Below, one piece after another: positions 33,527-41,742 of a stretch of DNA of 64,000 nt. Source of the DNA: Roseiarcus sp963776665 (lineage in GTDB: Bacteria; Pseudomonadota; Alphaproteobacteria; Rhizobiales; Beijerinckiaceae); contig CAVZNQ010000020.1 in the NCBI GenBank assembly GCA_963776665.1, positions 19,989 to 83,988 of the forward strand, in the 5' to 3' direction. Under the pieces are notes generated by a model that was not told the DNA's origin, ran no database searches, and saw only the letters and a list, made by a program, of their open reading frames with translations. A program made the position numbers and the translations under genes. Positions within the stretch are counted from its first letter, which is position 1. Each line of letters opens with the position of its first letter.

Positions 33527-34621
33527 TCATCCGCTCAATCCCCCGTCGAGCGTCGGGATGTCGAGCGGTTTGAAGCCGTAGTGATTGATCCAGCGGAGGT
33601 CGGCGTCGAAGAAGTCGCGCAAGTCCGGCAGGCCGTACTTCAGCATCGCCACCCGGTCGAGCCCCAAACCCCAGGCGAAGCCCTGATAGCGCTCGGGATC
33701 GATGCCGCAATTCGATAACACGTTGGGATGGACCATGCCGCAGCCGAGGACTTCGAGCCAGTCGTCGCCCTCGCCGAAGCGAATCTCGCTGCCTGAACGG
33801 CGGCACTGTATGTCGACCTCGAGCGAGGGCGAGGTGAAAGGGAAGAAGCTCGGGCGGAAGCGCATGCCCACGTGCGGCACTTCGAAGAACGCCTTGCAGA
33901 ATTCCTCCAAAACCCACTTCAGGTTGGCCAGGGTCGCGCGATCGTCGACGACGAGCCCCTCGACCTGGTGGAACATCGGCGTGTGCGTCTGGTCGGCGTC
34001 GCGCCGGTAGGTGCGGCCGGGGCAGATGATGCGGATCGGCGGCTTCTGCGCGAGCATCGTGCGCACCTGGACCGGGCTTGTATGGGTGCGTAGAACCTTG
34101 CGCTCGCCGTGTGCGTCCGGGGCGAGAAAGAATGTGTCGTGCATGTCGCGCGCGGGGTGGCCGAGCGGGAAGTTGAGCTTGGTGAAATTGTAGTCGTCGG
34201 TCTCGATGTCCGGTCCTTCGGCGACCGAAAAGCCCATGTCGGCGAAAATGGCGACGATCTCGTCCATGACCTGGCTGATCGGATGAATGCGCCCGGTCTC
34301 TATCCCCGGCAAGCGGACGGGCAGAGTCACGTCGACCGCCTGGCGCTTGAGCTCGCTGTTCTGTTCGTCAGCCTTGAGCTTGGCTTCTTTCTGTCTCCGC
34401 TTTTCCTCGACCCCGAATTTTAGCGCGTTGTTCGCCGCGCCCTCGGACTTTCGTTGCTCGAGGGTCATTGAACCGAGGTCATTGTAAAGAAGGGTAATCT
34501 CGCCTTTCTTTCCGAGAAACCGGATGCGGGCGGCCTCCAGCTCCGCTGTGTTGGTCGCCGCATCGATCGCGTTGTTGGCCGCGACGCGGATTTGCTCTCT
34601 TTGGGTATCTCGATCAGTCAT
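33527..34621 (-). CDS. pheS: Phenylalanine-tRNA ligase alpha subunit
   Basis: A 364-residue catalytic alpha chain. An N-terminal coiled coil (about 1-90) is followed by the class II synthetase core: motif 2 in IRIICPGRTYRRDADQTHTPMFHQVEGL and motif 3 in GFAWGLGLDRVAMLKYGLPDLR. It pairs with pheT immediately downstream. The gap of about 190 bases to rplT contains a degenerate hairpin element; the gene may have its own promoter there. Confidence 0.97.
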   Translation of the reverse strand: MTDRDTQREQIRVAANNAIDAATNTAELEAARIRFLGKKGEITLLYNDLGSMTLEQRKSEGAANNALKFGVEEKRRQKEAKLKADEQNSELKRQAVDVTLPVRLPGIETGRIHPISQVMDEIVAIFADMGFSVAEGPDIETDDYNFTKLNFPLGHPARDMHDTFFLAPDAHGERKVLRTHTSPVQVRTMLAQKPPIRIICPGRTYRRDADQTHTPMFHQVEGLVVDDRATLANLKWVLEEFCKAFFEVPHVGMRFRPSFFPFTSPSLEVDIQCRRSGSEIRFGEGDDWLEVLGCGMVHPNVLSNCGIDPERYQGFAWGLGLDRVAMLKYGLPDLRDFFDADLRWINHYGFKPLDIPTLDGGLSG

Positions 34622-34780
34622 GCTCTGGACCCAACCGTCTAAGCGCGCGCTTTCCTCGTGGCGGGGGAAGCGCCATGCGAAGCATGACGGATGAGGGCTC
34701 CTTCAAACGTGATCCGCGCGGCGGCGCTCGCCCTGGAACCGCGCTCGGTTGCGCGACCGCTCCTCCGGCGCTTCGCGCCA

Positions 34781-34801
34781 CCTTCTCCTTTTGGAGGAAG
34801 G
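34781..34801 (-). repeat. Short hairpin/REP-like element after rplT
   Basis: CCTTCTCC (34781-34788), TTTT, then GGAGGAAGG (34793-34801): an 8-base stem with one bulge. Just upstream, GGCGCTTCGCGCC forms another small dyad. The pair has the look of CTTCTCC-type intergenic palindromes common in Hyphomicrobiales. It sits 10 bases past the rplT stop, so it may also weaken read-through into pheS. Confidence 0.5.
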
Positions 34802-34811
34802 GTAGGAGAGC

Positions 34812-35177
34812 CTACGCCGCCTTGGGCAGCGAGCCTTTCGCCTGCTCGACGATCGCGGCAAACGCCGCAGGCTCCGAAATGGCCAGATCGGACAGAACCT
34901 TGCGATCGACCTCGATCCCCGCCGCCGCGAGGCCGGAGATAAACCGGCTGTAGGTCAGCCCATGCTCGCGCGCCGCCGCGTTGATGCGCTGAATCCACAG
35001 CGCTCGAAACTCGCGCTTGCGGTTCTTGCGGTCGCGATAGGCGTATTGCATCGACTTGTCGACCGCGGCCTTCGCGGCGCGGATGGTGTTCTTGCGCCGG
35101 CCGAAGAAGCCCTTCGCGGCCTTCAACACCTTCTTGTGCTTGGCGTGGGACGTTACGCCCCTCTTGACGCGCGACAT
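34812..35177 (-). CDS. rplT: 50S ribosomal protein L20
   Basis: A 121-residue L20, full length, with the conserved opening SRVKRGVTSHAKHKKVLKAAKGF and central RDRKNRKREFRALWIQRINAAAR. It binds 23S rRNA early in 50S assembly and in many bacteria represses its own operon by binding the leader. It follows rpmI by 23 bases. Confidence 0.98.
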   Translation of the reverse strand: MSRVKRGVTSHAKHKKVLKAAKGFFGRRKNTIRAAKAAVDKSMQYAYRDRKNRKREFRALWIQRINAAAREHGLTYSRFISGLAAAGIEVDRKVLSDLAISEPAAFAAIVEQAKGSLPKAA

Positions 35178-35200
35178 GATTCAATCCTCCGGGAAAAGGT

Positions 35201-35401
35201 TCAGCCGTTCGGCAGGTAGAATTTCTTGACCTTGTCGCCGTCGGTCTTGAACAGGACCGACGTGCCGCGCAGATCGCGGATCTGCTTGGGCGTGCGTTTG
35301 ATCATGCCATGGCGCTTGCCGCGCTGGACGTAGACGACCTTGCCGGTCCCGGTGAGTTTGAAGCGCTTTTTGGCGCCCGATTTGGTCTTCAACTTGGGCA
35401 T
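35201..35401 (-). CDS. rpmI: 50S ribosomal protein L35
   Basis: A 66-residue L35 with the standard MPKLKTKSGAKKRFKLTGTGK opening (first part) and a lysine/arginine-rich body. GGAG precedes the ATG. It is the first gene of rpmI-rplT; infC, often upstream, is not here. A hairpin with a T-run lies in its leader. Confidence 0.98.
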   Translation of the reverse strand: MPKLKTKSGAKKRFKLTGTGKVVYVQRGKRHGMIKRTPKQIRDLRGTSVLFKTDGDKVKKFYLPNG

Positions 35402-35469
35402 TTGGCTCTCCTCAAGGCTTGACGCCTTCTTGACATTCGGCGGGGCGATGAGCCCCGTTCGCGCGAGCG

Positions 35470-35519
35470 AAAAGAACCGCCACGGCAGCCCTTACGGCCG
35501 GGCGGTTCTCAAGGGGCGG
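35470..35519 (-). terminator. Rho-independent terminator/attenuator in the rpmI leader
   Basis: On the minus strand AGAACCGCC and GGCGGTTCT (plus-strand 35511-35519 and 35473-35481) form a 9-base stem, and four T's follow at once (35470-35473). It lies 72 bases after the stop of the monooxygenase gene and 71 bases before the rpmI start. It can end the former or act as an attenuator for the latter. A second small stem, CGGGGC/GCCCCG (35441-35446, 35452-35457), lies between it and rpmI. Confidence 0.7.
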
Positions 35520-35591
35520 GCTCATACGCGAAAGAAGGCGGGCGCGCAAGGGCGCCGCGCCGACCTCCGGTGCGGCAGGCGTCAAGAGGCG

Positions 35592-35903
35592 CTAGTCGAT
35601 CGCCGATAGGACGTGAATGGCGCGGCTGGCGATCAAATCTTTGATTTTCTTGCCATAGGCCGCCATGTGGGGAGCCGCGATGTGGTCCGCCAGCGCGTCG
35701 GGGCTCGCCCAGGTTTCGAGCACGGCGAAAGTGTCGGGGCCGAACTTCGCTTGAAACGGCCCGATGCCCGCTGCATCGATGTGCGCCGCATATTCAATGC
35801 ATCCCCGCTCCGCCCTGACCGCCGGGACGTTGGCGCAAAACGCCGCCAGGATCTCGTCGCGGCGGCCGGGCTTGGCCGTTATGACGGCGACTACTCGGAT
35901 CAT
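35592..35903 (-). CDS. Antibiotic biosynthesis monooxygenase (ABM) domain protein
   Basis: A 103-residue single-domain ferredoxin-like protein of the ABM/YgiN group: IRVVAVITAKPGRRDEILAAF opens it, with the typical ERGCIEY and FAVLETWASPDALADHIAAPHM later. Members act as cofactor-free oxygenases on quinols or as small haem- or redox-related enzymes; the substrate here is unknown. ATG 35903 is chosen since upstream in-frame sequence is low-complexity. It lies 190 bases upstream of rpmI with a terminator between them. Confidence 0.85.
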   Translation of the reverse strand: MIRVVAVITAKPGRRDEILAAFCANVPAVRAERGCIEYAAHIDAAGIGPFQAKFGPDTFAVLETWASPDALADHIAAPHMAAYGKKIKDLIASRAIHVLSAID

Positions 35904-36235
35904 TGGCTCTCTCGCTGTTGGCGCCCGGCGTCCGGGCGGGCTGGAAAGGTAACCTTGGCCGATCCGCCTTCGCCAGCGAAAAAGGCGCGCATCACCGGGA
36001 TCGCGGTAACTCAAGGTGAGACCGCGCCTCTTCGCCCCAGCCCGACCAGGAGGCGAGTTCACGGGTTGCAGCCGCCTCGGGGCATGGGGACTCCCGGTTG
36101 TCGGGCGCTAAACACGCGAGCTGATCATTGGGGTTGTTTCGGCTTCGGCCCCGGCCGCGGCGCGAAGCGTCCTTGCGCCGCCGCCGCCGGCGCCTTATCG
36201 CGGTGCAGCATTTCCGCCGAGCGCCGCGAGGCCCC
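35904..36235. other. Divergent gap between ABM gene and beta-carbonic anhydrase
   Basis: About 330 bases without a gene I can support. It must contain promoters for the two divergent genes. I found no paired operator sites or strong hairpin. Confidence 0.4.
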
Positions 36236-36881
36236 ATGGATCCGCTGATCGAAGGCTATCGCCGCTTTCGCGCCGACGTCTGGCCGGCCGAGCGGGCGCG
36301 CTACGAGGCCCTGGCGCACTGGGGCCAGAGCCCGGAGGCGATGGTGATCGCCTGCTCGGATTCGCGCGTCGACCCTCAGACGGTGTTTTCCGCGGTGCCA
36401 GGCGAATTGTTCGTGGTGCGCAATGTCGCGGCGCTTGTGCCGCGCTACAGCCCCGACCCCGGCCACCACGGCACCAGCGCCGCGCTCGAATTCGGCGTCA
36501 AGGTTCTCAAGGTCGCGCGCGTGGTCGTGCTCGGGCACGGGCAATGCGGCGGGGTGAAAGCCATGGCCTACGGCGCCCCGCCTCAGGCGCGTGATTTCAT
36601 CGCGTCATGGGTGGAGATCGGCGCTCCCGCGGTCGCTGCGGCTGGCGACAAGCCGGACGGGACGGCTCGAGCGGATCGAGGCCGAGGTGGTGCGGCTCTC
36701 GCTCGCTAATCTCATGACCTTTCCGTGGATTGCTGAAGCGGTCGCCGCCAACCGGCTTGTGCTGCAGGGCTATTGGTTCGACGTCCATACCGGCGTGCTG
36801 GCGACCAGTCGAGCCGGATGGGTCGAAGCCGGTGGATTAAGGCCGGCGACCCGTCTCGGTAAAATCACTCCCCCTTGCTGA
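36236..36881 (+). pseudogene. Beta-carbonic anhydrase, frameshifted
   Basis: A beta-class carbonic anhydrase (hydrates CO2 to bicarbonate). The zinc-site and catalytic motifs are all present: C and D-R in VIACSDSRVDP, and His/Cys in LGHGQCGG. The frame runs from ATG 36236 to VAAAGDKPDG, then continues one frame on as RLERIEAEVVRLSLANLMTFPWI to the stop at 36881. Removing one G of the GGG at 36659-36661 restores a single reading frame of about 214 residues. Either a young inactivation or a sequencing error. A gamma-class relative is intact at 59994. The end overlaps the convergent YcjF-like gene by 17 bases. Confidence 0.82.
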
Positions 36882-37912
36882 ACAGGAAAGGCGCGACCTC
36901 GGAGACGCCGGGGGCTTTGTCGACCGAGAACGGCGCCGGACGGCAGACGGCGAGGGCGGATAGTCCCACCCGCGCCGTGAGCAGCCCGTTAAGGACGCCC
37001 TCGCCCATGCGGGCCGATATCCGCGAGGCGATCCCGTGGCCGACCAGCTGCTGCAGCAGACTGTCGCCGACCGCCATGCCGCCGGTGATGGCGATGTGGG
37101 CGCCGATCGAGCGAGCGAGTTTGATAAGGCCGAGGAGGCCGGGCCGGCCGCCGTAGATCTCGGCGATACGTCTCACCAGCCGTACGATCTGGGCGACGAC
37201 GAAGATGACGTCGAGCACCGCGCGCGGGCTGATCGCGGTCACCAGCGACACCCGCTTGGCGGCGGCGGCGATCTCGCCCTCAGCCTTCGCGTCGAGCGGC
37301 CTCAGCAGCGCACGTTCGGCGACGTCGATGAGGTCTCGTCCGTCGATGATCGCCCGCATCGCGTCCTCAACCTCGGCCCGCGCTCGCGCCGTCTCCGGCC
37401 GGTTGCGATAGAGCGCGACGAGCTGGCCGACGAGGCGGCGCGCGGCGGCGCGATCGTCGTCGGCGCGGGTGCGGGCGAGAGCCATGTGCAGTTCGGCGAT
37501 CCGCGTCTGGCGCCCGACGGCGATGATCTCGCGCGTCGCGACCCCGATGAGGCCGACCAGGAACACGAGGCCGAAGACGAGCCCGATTATTCCGAGCGAC
37601 TCCGCTTTCAGCGAACAGGCTCTCGACGAGGTTCGTCGCCCACAGTCCGAGCGCGAGCGACACCAGGCCGCCGAGCCCCGTCCAGGCGAGACGCGCGAGC
37701 GAGAAGCGCGAGCGGGCGATGAGGCCCGATTTCTGCGCCGCCTCGACCTTAAGCTCCGCTTCGTCGATCGGCGCTGGCGGTCCGGCTGAGGGAATCGGCT
37801 CGTGCTGCGAGCGTATGATGGCTTCGGGCGCGTAAGGCGCGGGCTGATCGTCGACGGCGATGCGCCGGTCGTCGAGGCGGAAGGCGCGGGGCCGGGGAGG
37901 GCGCACTTTCAC
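36865..37912 (-). pseudogene. YcjF/TIGR01620-family membrane protein (DUF697), frameshifted
   Basis: A protein of about 348 residues with an N-terminal cytosolic part, two helices (LAWTGLGGLVSLALGLWA and LGIIGLVFGLVFLVGLIG) and a long C-terminal DUF697 region (DAKAEGEIAAAAKRVSLVTAISP, IYGGRPGLLGLIKLARSI). The frame breaks between LVESLFAE and ESLGIIG; deleting one T of the TTT at 37606-37608 (an A on the coding strand) gives an unbroken FAEAESLGIIG. The start overlaps the YcjX stop as ATGA, the classical ycjX-ycjF pair linked to stress and envelope functions in E. coli. Confidence 0.82.
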
Positions 37913-39351
37913 GCGAGATGGTCCCCGATCAGGAATTGCAACGCACGGTCGAGCCGGATCTGCGGCGCGGGCTCGCCGCGCTGGGCGAGGGGCGGGCGGA
38001 AGCGGACGAAGCGCCAGTCATTGTCGGCTTCGGGCAGCGCGATCGCGTCGCCCTCAAAGATTGCGTCAGGGTCGCCCGGCAATTCGCCGGGAAAGACGGC
38101 GGCCTCAGCGACGCCGTCGAAAACCTGACCGCCGATCGTCTCGCCCTTTTCAGGCACGCCGATGATGGCGTCGAGCGTCTCGCCGCCCGTCTTTATTTCA
38201 GCTTCGCGGGTGGCGCGGATCGCAGCGAGCGCAATCACGTCGATCTCGGCCCCGACTCCCTCGGCGCGCGCGATCGCCTTTCGCGTGAGCGCGCGCAAGA
38301 TCGCCTCCAGCCGGTCATGGCTCGTATGGTGCAGATGGTCGGCCTTGGTCGCCGCGAACAGAATGCGGTCGATGCGGGGGCGGAAGATCGAAGCCAGGTA
38401 CGAAGATCGTCCGGCGCGGAAGGCGCGCATGACTTGGGAGAGCGCATTCTCGAGATCGGAGAGCGCCGCGGGACCGGAGTTGAGCGCCGAGAGGGCGTCG
38501 ACCAGAACGATCTGCCGGTCGAGCCGGGCGAAATGGTCGCGAAAGAACGGCCTCACCACATGCGCCTTATAGGCCTCGTAGCGGCGAGCCATCATCGCCG
38601 CGAGGGAACCGGTCGCGATCGAAGCGTCGTCGCCGAGAGCGATCGGAGCGAACGTCAGGGCCGGCGAGCCCTCGAGGTCGCCCGGCATCAGGAATCGGCC
38701 GGGCGGCAGGGTCGAAAGCGCATAGACGTCGTCGCGCGCCCGCTTGAGGTAGGCGGTGAAGAGTGCGGCGATCCGCCGCGCCGCGTCCTCGCTGGCGTCG
38801 GCTTGCGGGTCTAGGCCGACAAGCGCCTCGCGCCATTTCTCCGACAGCGGCGCGCGAGCCGGGGTCTCGCTTGCGGCAACGGTCTCGCGCGACCATTCGG
38901 CGTAGCTTTTGTCGAGCAAAGGCAGGTCGAGCAACCATTCGCCCGGATAGTCGACGAGATCTAGCTTGAGGCTCGAGCTCCGCGCCCCCCAGCCGGCGGC
39001 TCTCTCGAACTCGATCGTGAGCCGCAGCTCAGCGATGCGGCGGGTCGATTGCGGCCAGCGTCGATCCGGCCCCGAGAGACTCGCCAGATGCTCTTCGTAT
39101 GCGAATCGCGGCACCGCGTCGTCCGGCTGCGGCTCGAGCCTCGCCCGCATGATGCGCCCCTCGGCGGAGGCGGCCAAAACCGGCAGCCGCGCGCCGGCGA
39201 TAAGATTGTTGATGAGCGCGGTAAGGAACACCGTCTTGCCCGACCGCGACAGGCCAGTTACGCCGAGGCGGAGCGCCCCGCCGGAGAAATAATCGCCGAT
39301 CGAGCGGGCGACGAGCCCCGCCTCGAACACGAGATCGCTGAAACCTGGCAA
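37909..39351 (-). CDS. YcjX-family P-loop NTPase (DUF463)
   Basis: A 480-residue GTPase-like protein. The P-loop GLSRSGKTVF is at about 33-42, LDLVDYPGEWLLD resembles a G3 motif and ATKADHLHH a G4 motif. The family is conserved in proteobacteria and is induced by stress in some. The downstream partner YcjF (here frameshifted) overlaps by four bases. Cellular role is not established. Confidence 0.9.
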   Translation of the reverse strand: MPGFSDLVFEAGLVARSIGDYFSGGALRLGVTGLSRSGKTVFLTALINNLIAGARLPVLAASAEGRIMRARLEPQPDDAVPRFAYEEHLASLSGPDRRWPQSTRRIAELRLTIEFERAAGWGARSSSLKLDLVDYPGEWLLDLPLLDKSYAEWSRETVAASETPARAPLSEKWREALVGLDPQADASEDAARRIAALFTAYLKRARDDVYALSTLPPGRFLMPGDLEGSPALTFAPIALGDDASIATGSLAAMMARRYEAYKAHVVRPFFRDHFARLDRQIVLVDALSALNSGPAALSDLENALSQVMRAFRAGRSSYLASIFRPRIDRILFAATKADHLHHTSHDRLEAILRALTRKAIARAEGVGAEIDVIALAAIRATREAEIKTGGETLDAIIGVPEKGETIGGQVFDGVAEAAVFPGELPGDPDAIFEGDAIALPEADNDWRFVRFRPPLAQRGEPAPQIRLDRALQFLIGDHLA

Positions 39352-39434
39352 GGGAAAATCCGCACGCGCAAACCGGGGAGCCTATTTAGGCGGCGTCCGC
39401 TGATTTGGACAGTGGCCAGGCCTCGACCCCCGCG

Positions 39435-40178
39435 TCAAAGCTGGGAGGCGCCCCCGTCCACGGGGAGTTCGGCTCCGGTCGTGTACGTCGCCTCGAACGC
39501 AAGGAACAGGACCGCCTTGGCCACTTCCTCCGGACGGCCGAAGCGCTTCATCGGATTGGCCTCGCGCAGCTCAAGCTTGATCCGGTCGGCCGCATCCTTT
39601 GACGCGGCCTTGTCGATAATCGGCGTGTCGACGGGACCCGGACTTACCGCGTTGACGCGGATGCCGCGCGGCAGAAGCTCTCTCGCAAACGAACGCGCCA
39701 TCGAACGTAGCGCCGCCTTGCTGGCCGCGTAGGCGCTGGCCGAGGGAAAACCTTTCACATCCGCGATCGAGGTGGTGAGAACGACGGCGCCGCCCTCGAT
39801 CATCATTGGGGCAAGCTTCTGGACCGCAAAATAGGCGCCCTTGGCGTTGACCGTGAGCAGTTGGTCGTAGACGGCCTCGGTCATGCTCTCGAACGGCACG
39901 AAGCCCGTTTGGCCGGCGTTGACGAACAGGAGGTCGAATGTTCCGAATTCGGACTTCACCCGATCGGCAAGCGCATCGATATCGGCGAGCGACGCCGCAT
40001 CGCTTTCCATCACGATCGCGTTCTTGCCGAGCTCCGCTCGGGCCGGAGCGAGGCCGGCCTTCGACCGCCCGGTGACCAGAACGCGGCCTCCCCGGGCGAT
40101 GAGCAGCTTCGCGGTCGCGAGCCCGATCCCGCTCGTGCCGCCGGTGACGACCGCCCGCTTTCCGTCGTATTGTTCCAT
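39435..40178 (-). CDS. Short-chain dehydrogenase/reductase
   Basis: A 247-residue classical SDR with cofactor loop TGGTSGIGLA, an Arg after strand 2 (VTGRSK) suggesting NADP(H), NAG in FVNAGQTG, and catalytic Ser (TTSIAD), Tyr and Lys (YAASKAAL). The substrate is unknown. The body is close to the widespread 'SDR family oxidoreductase' found near regulators in soil alphaproteobacteria. Stand-alone gene between YcjX and SixA. Confidence 0.88.
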   Translation of the reverse strand: MEQYDGKRAVVTGGTSGIGLATAKLLIARGGRVLVTGRSKAGLAPARAELGKNAIVMESDAASLADIDALADRVKSEFGTFDLLFVNAGQTGFVPFESMTEAVYDQLLTVNAKGAYFAVQKLAPMMIEGGAVVLTTSIADVKGFPSASAYAASKAALRSMARSFARELLPRGIRVNAVSPGPVDTPIIDKAASKDAADRIKLELREANPMKRFGRPEEVAKAVLFLAFEATYTTGAELPVDGGASQL

Positions 40179-40241
40179 CTGCTGTCGTCCTCGCGAGAGT
40201 GCTGGTCGTTCTCCGGCGCGCGGCGCCTCGCGCCCCGCTTT

Positions 40242-40766
40242 CTAGTCGCCGCCGGCCTCGAGTTCCGAGGGCGTCAGGTAAAGCGCCAGCATCGCCGACT
40301 TCCGCTCGACGTCTTCCCAGCGGCGGATGGAAAAATCGAGCGCCGCGACGGCGCCGGTAGGATATTTGGCCGCGAGGCGGCGCATCTCCGGCTCGGCGCC
40401 GGAGCCGGTCAACGCCGCCGCCAGATCGCCAAGCCCGGGATTGTGGCCGACGAGGCCGACGCGCCGGCGGGCGTCAGGGAGCGCGCGGGCGCGGGCGAGC
40501 AGCATGGTTTCGGTGGCGTCATAGAGCCCGGCATCCTCCATGAGCTCGACGCGTCGCGGCCACTCGGCCGCGAAGATCTCCGCCGTCTCCTTGGCGCGGG
40601 CGGCGCCGGAATGAACCAGAAGGTCCGGAATCATGCGGCGCGCGGCCAGCGCCGCGGCGACCCGCCGGGCGTCGGCGCGGCCGCGATCGGTCAGCCTGCG
40701 CTCGTAGTCGTCGCGCCCGACGTGGGGCTCCGTCTTGGCGTGGCGAATGAGGAACAACCGGCGCAT
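40242..40766 (-). CDS. SixA-type phosphohistidine phosphatase
   Basis: A 174-residue histidine phosphatase with the RHG-like active site LIRHAKTEPH near the start and a second conserved His in LVGHNPGLGD. SixA removes phosphate from histidine in phosphorelay or PTS proteins. ATG 40766 is chosen because it places the catalytic strand at residue 4, as in the family; the frame extends upstream to 40823. A CckA phosphorelay kinase is encoded in the vicinity, but a link is not shown. Confidence 0.85.
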   Translation of the reverse strand: MRRLFLIRHAKTEPHVGRDDYERRLTDRGRADARRVAAALAARRMIPDLLVHSGAARAKETAEIFAAEWPRRVELMEDAGLYDATETMLLARARALPDARRRVGLVGHNPGLGDLAAALTGSGAEPEMRRLAAKYPTGAVAALDFSIRRWEDVERKSAMLALYLTPSELEAGGD

Positions 40767-40854
40767 GAGCGAAGATTGCTCGACGGCTCCGGGATTCGCA
40801 AGCCGGCGGAAAACGAATGTCAATCCGTCGGGCTGCGCCTGGGCCCGCTCGTGC

Positions 40855-41697
<843 letters not shown>

Positions 41698-41742
41698 CGA
41701 CAGTCAGCTCCCTGGATGAACCTCAGAGCGAGGCGGCGCTCG

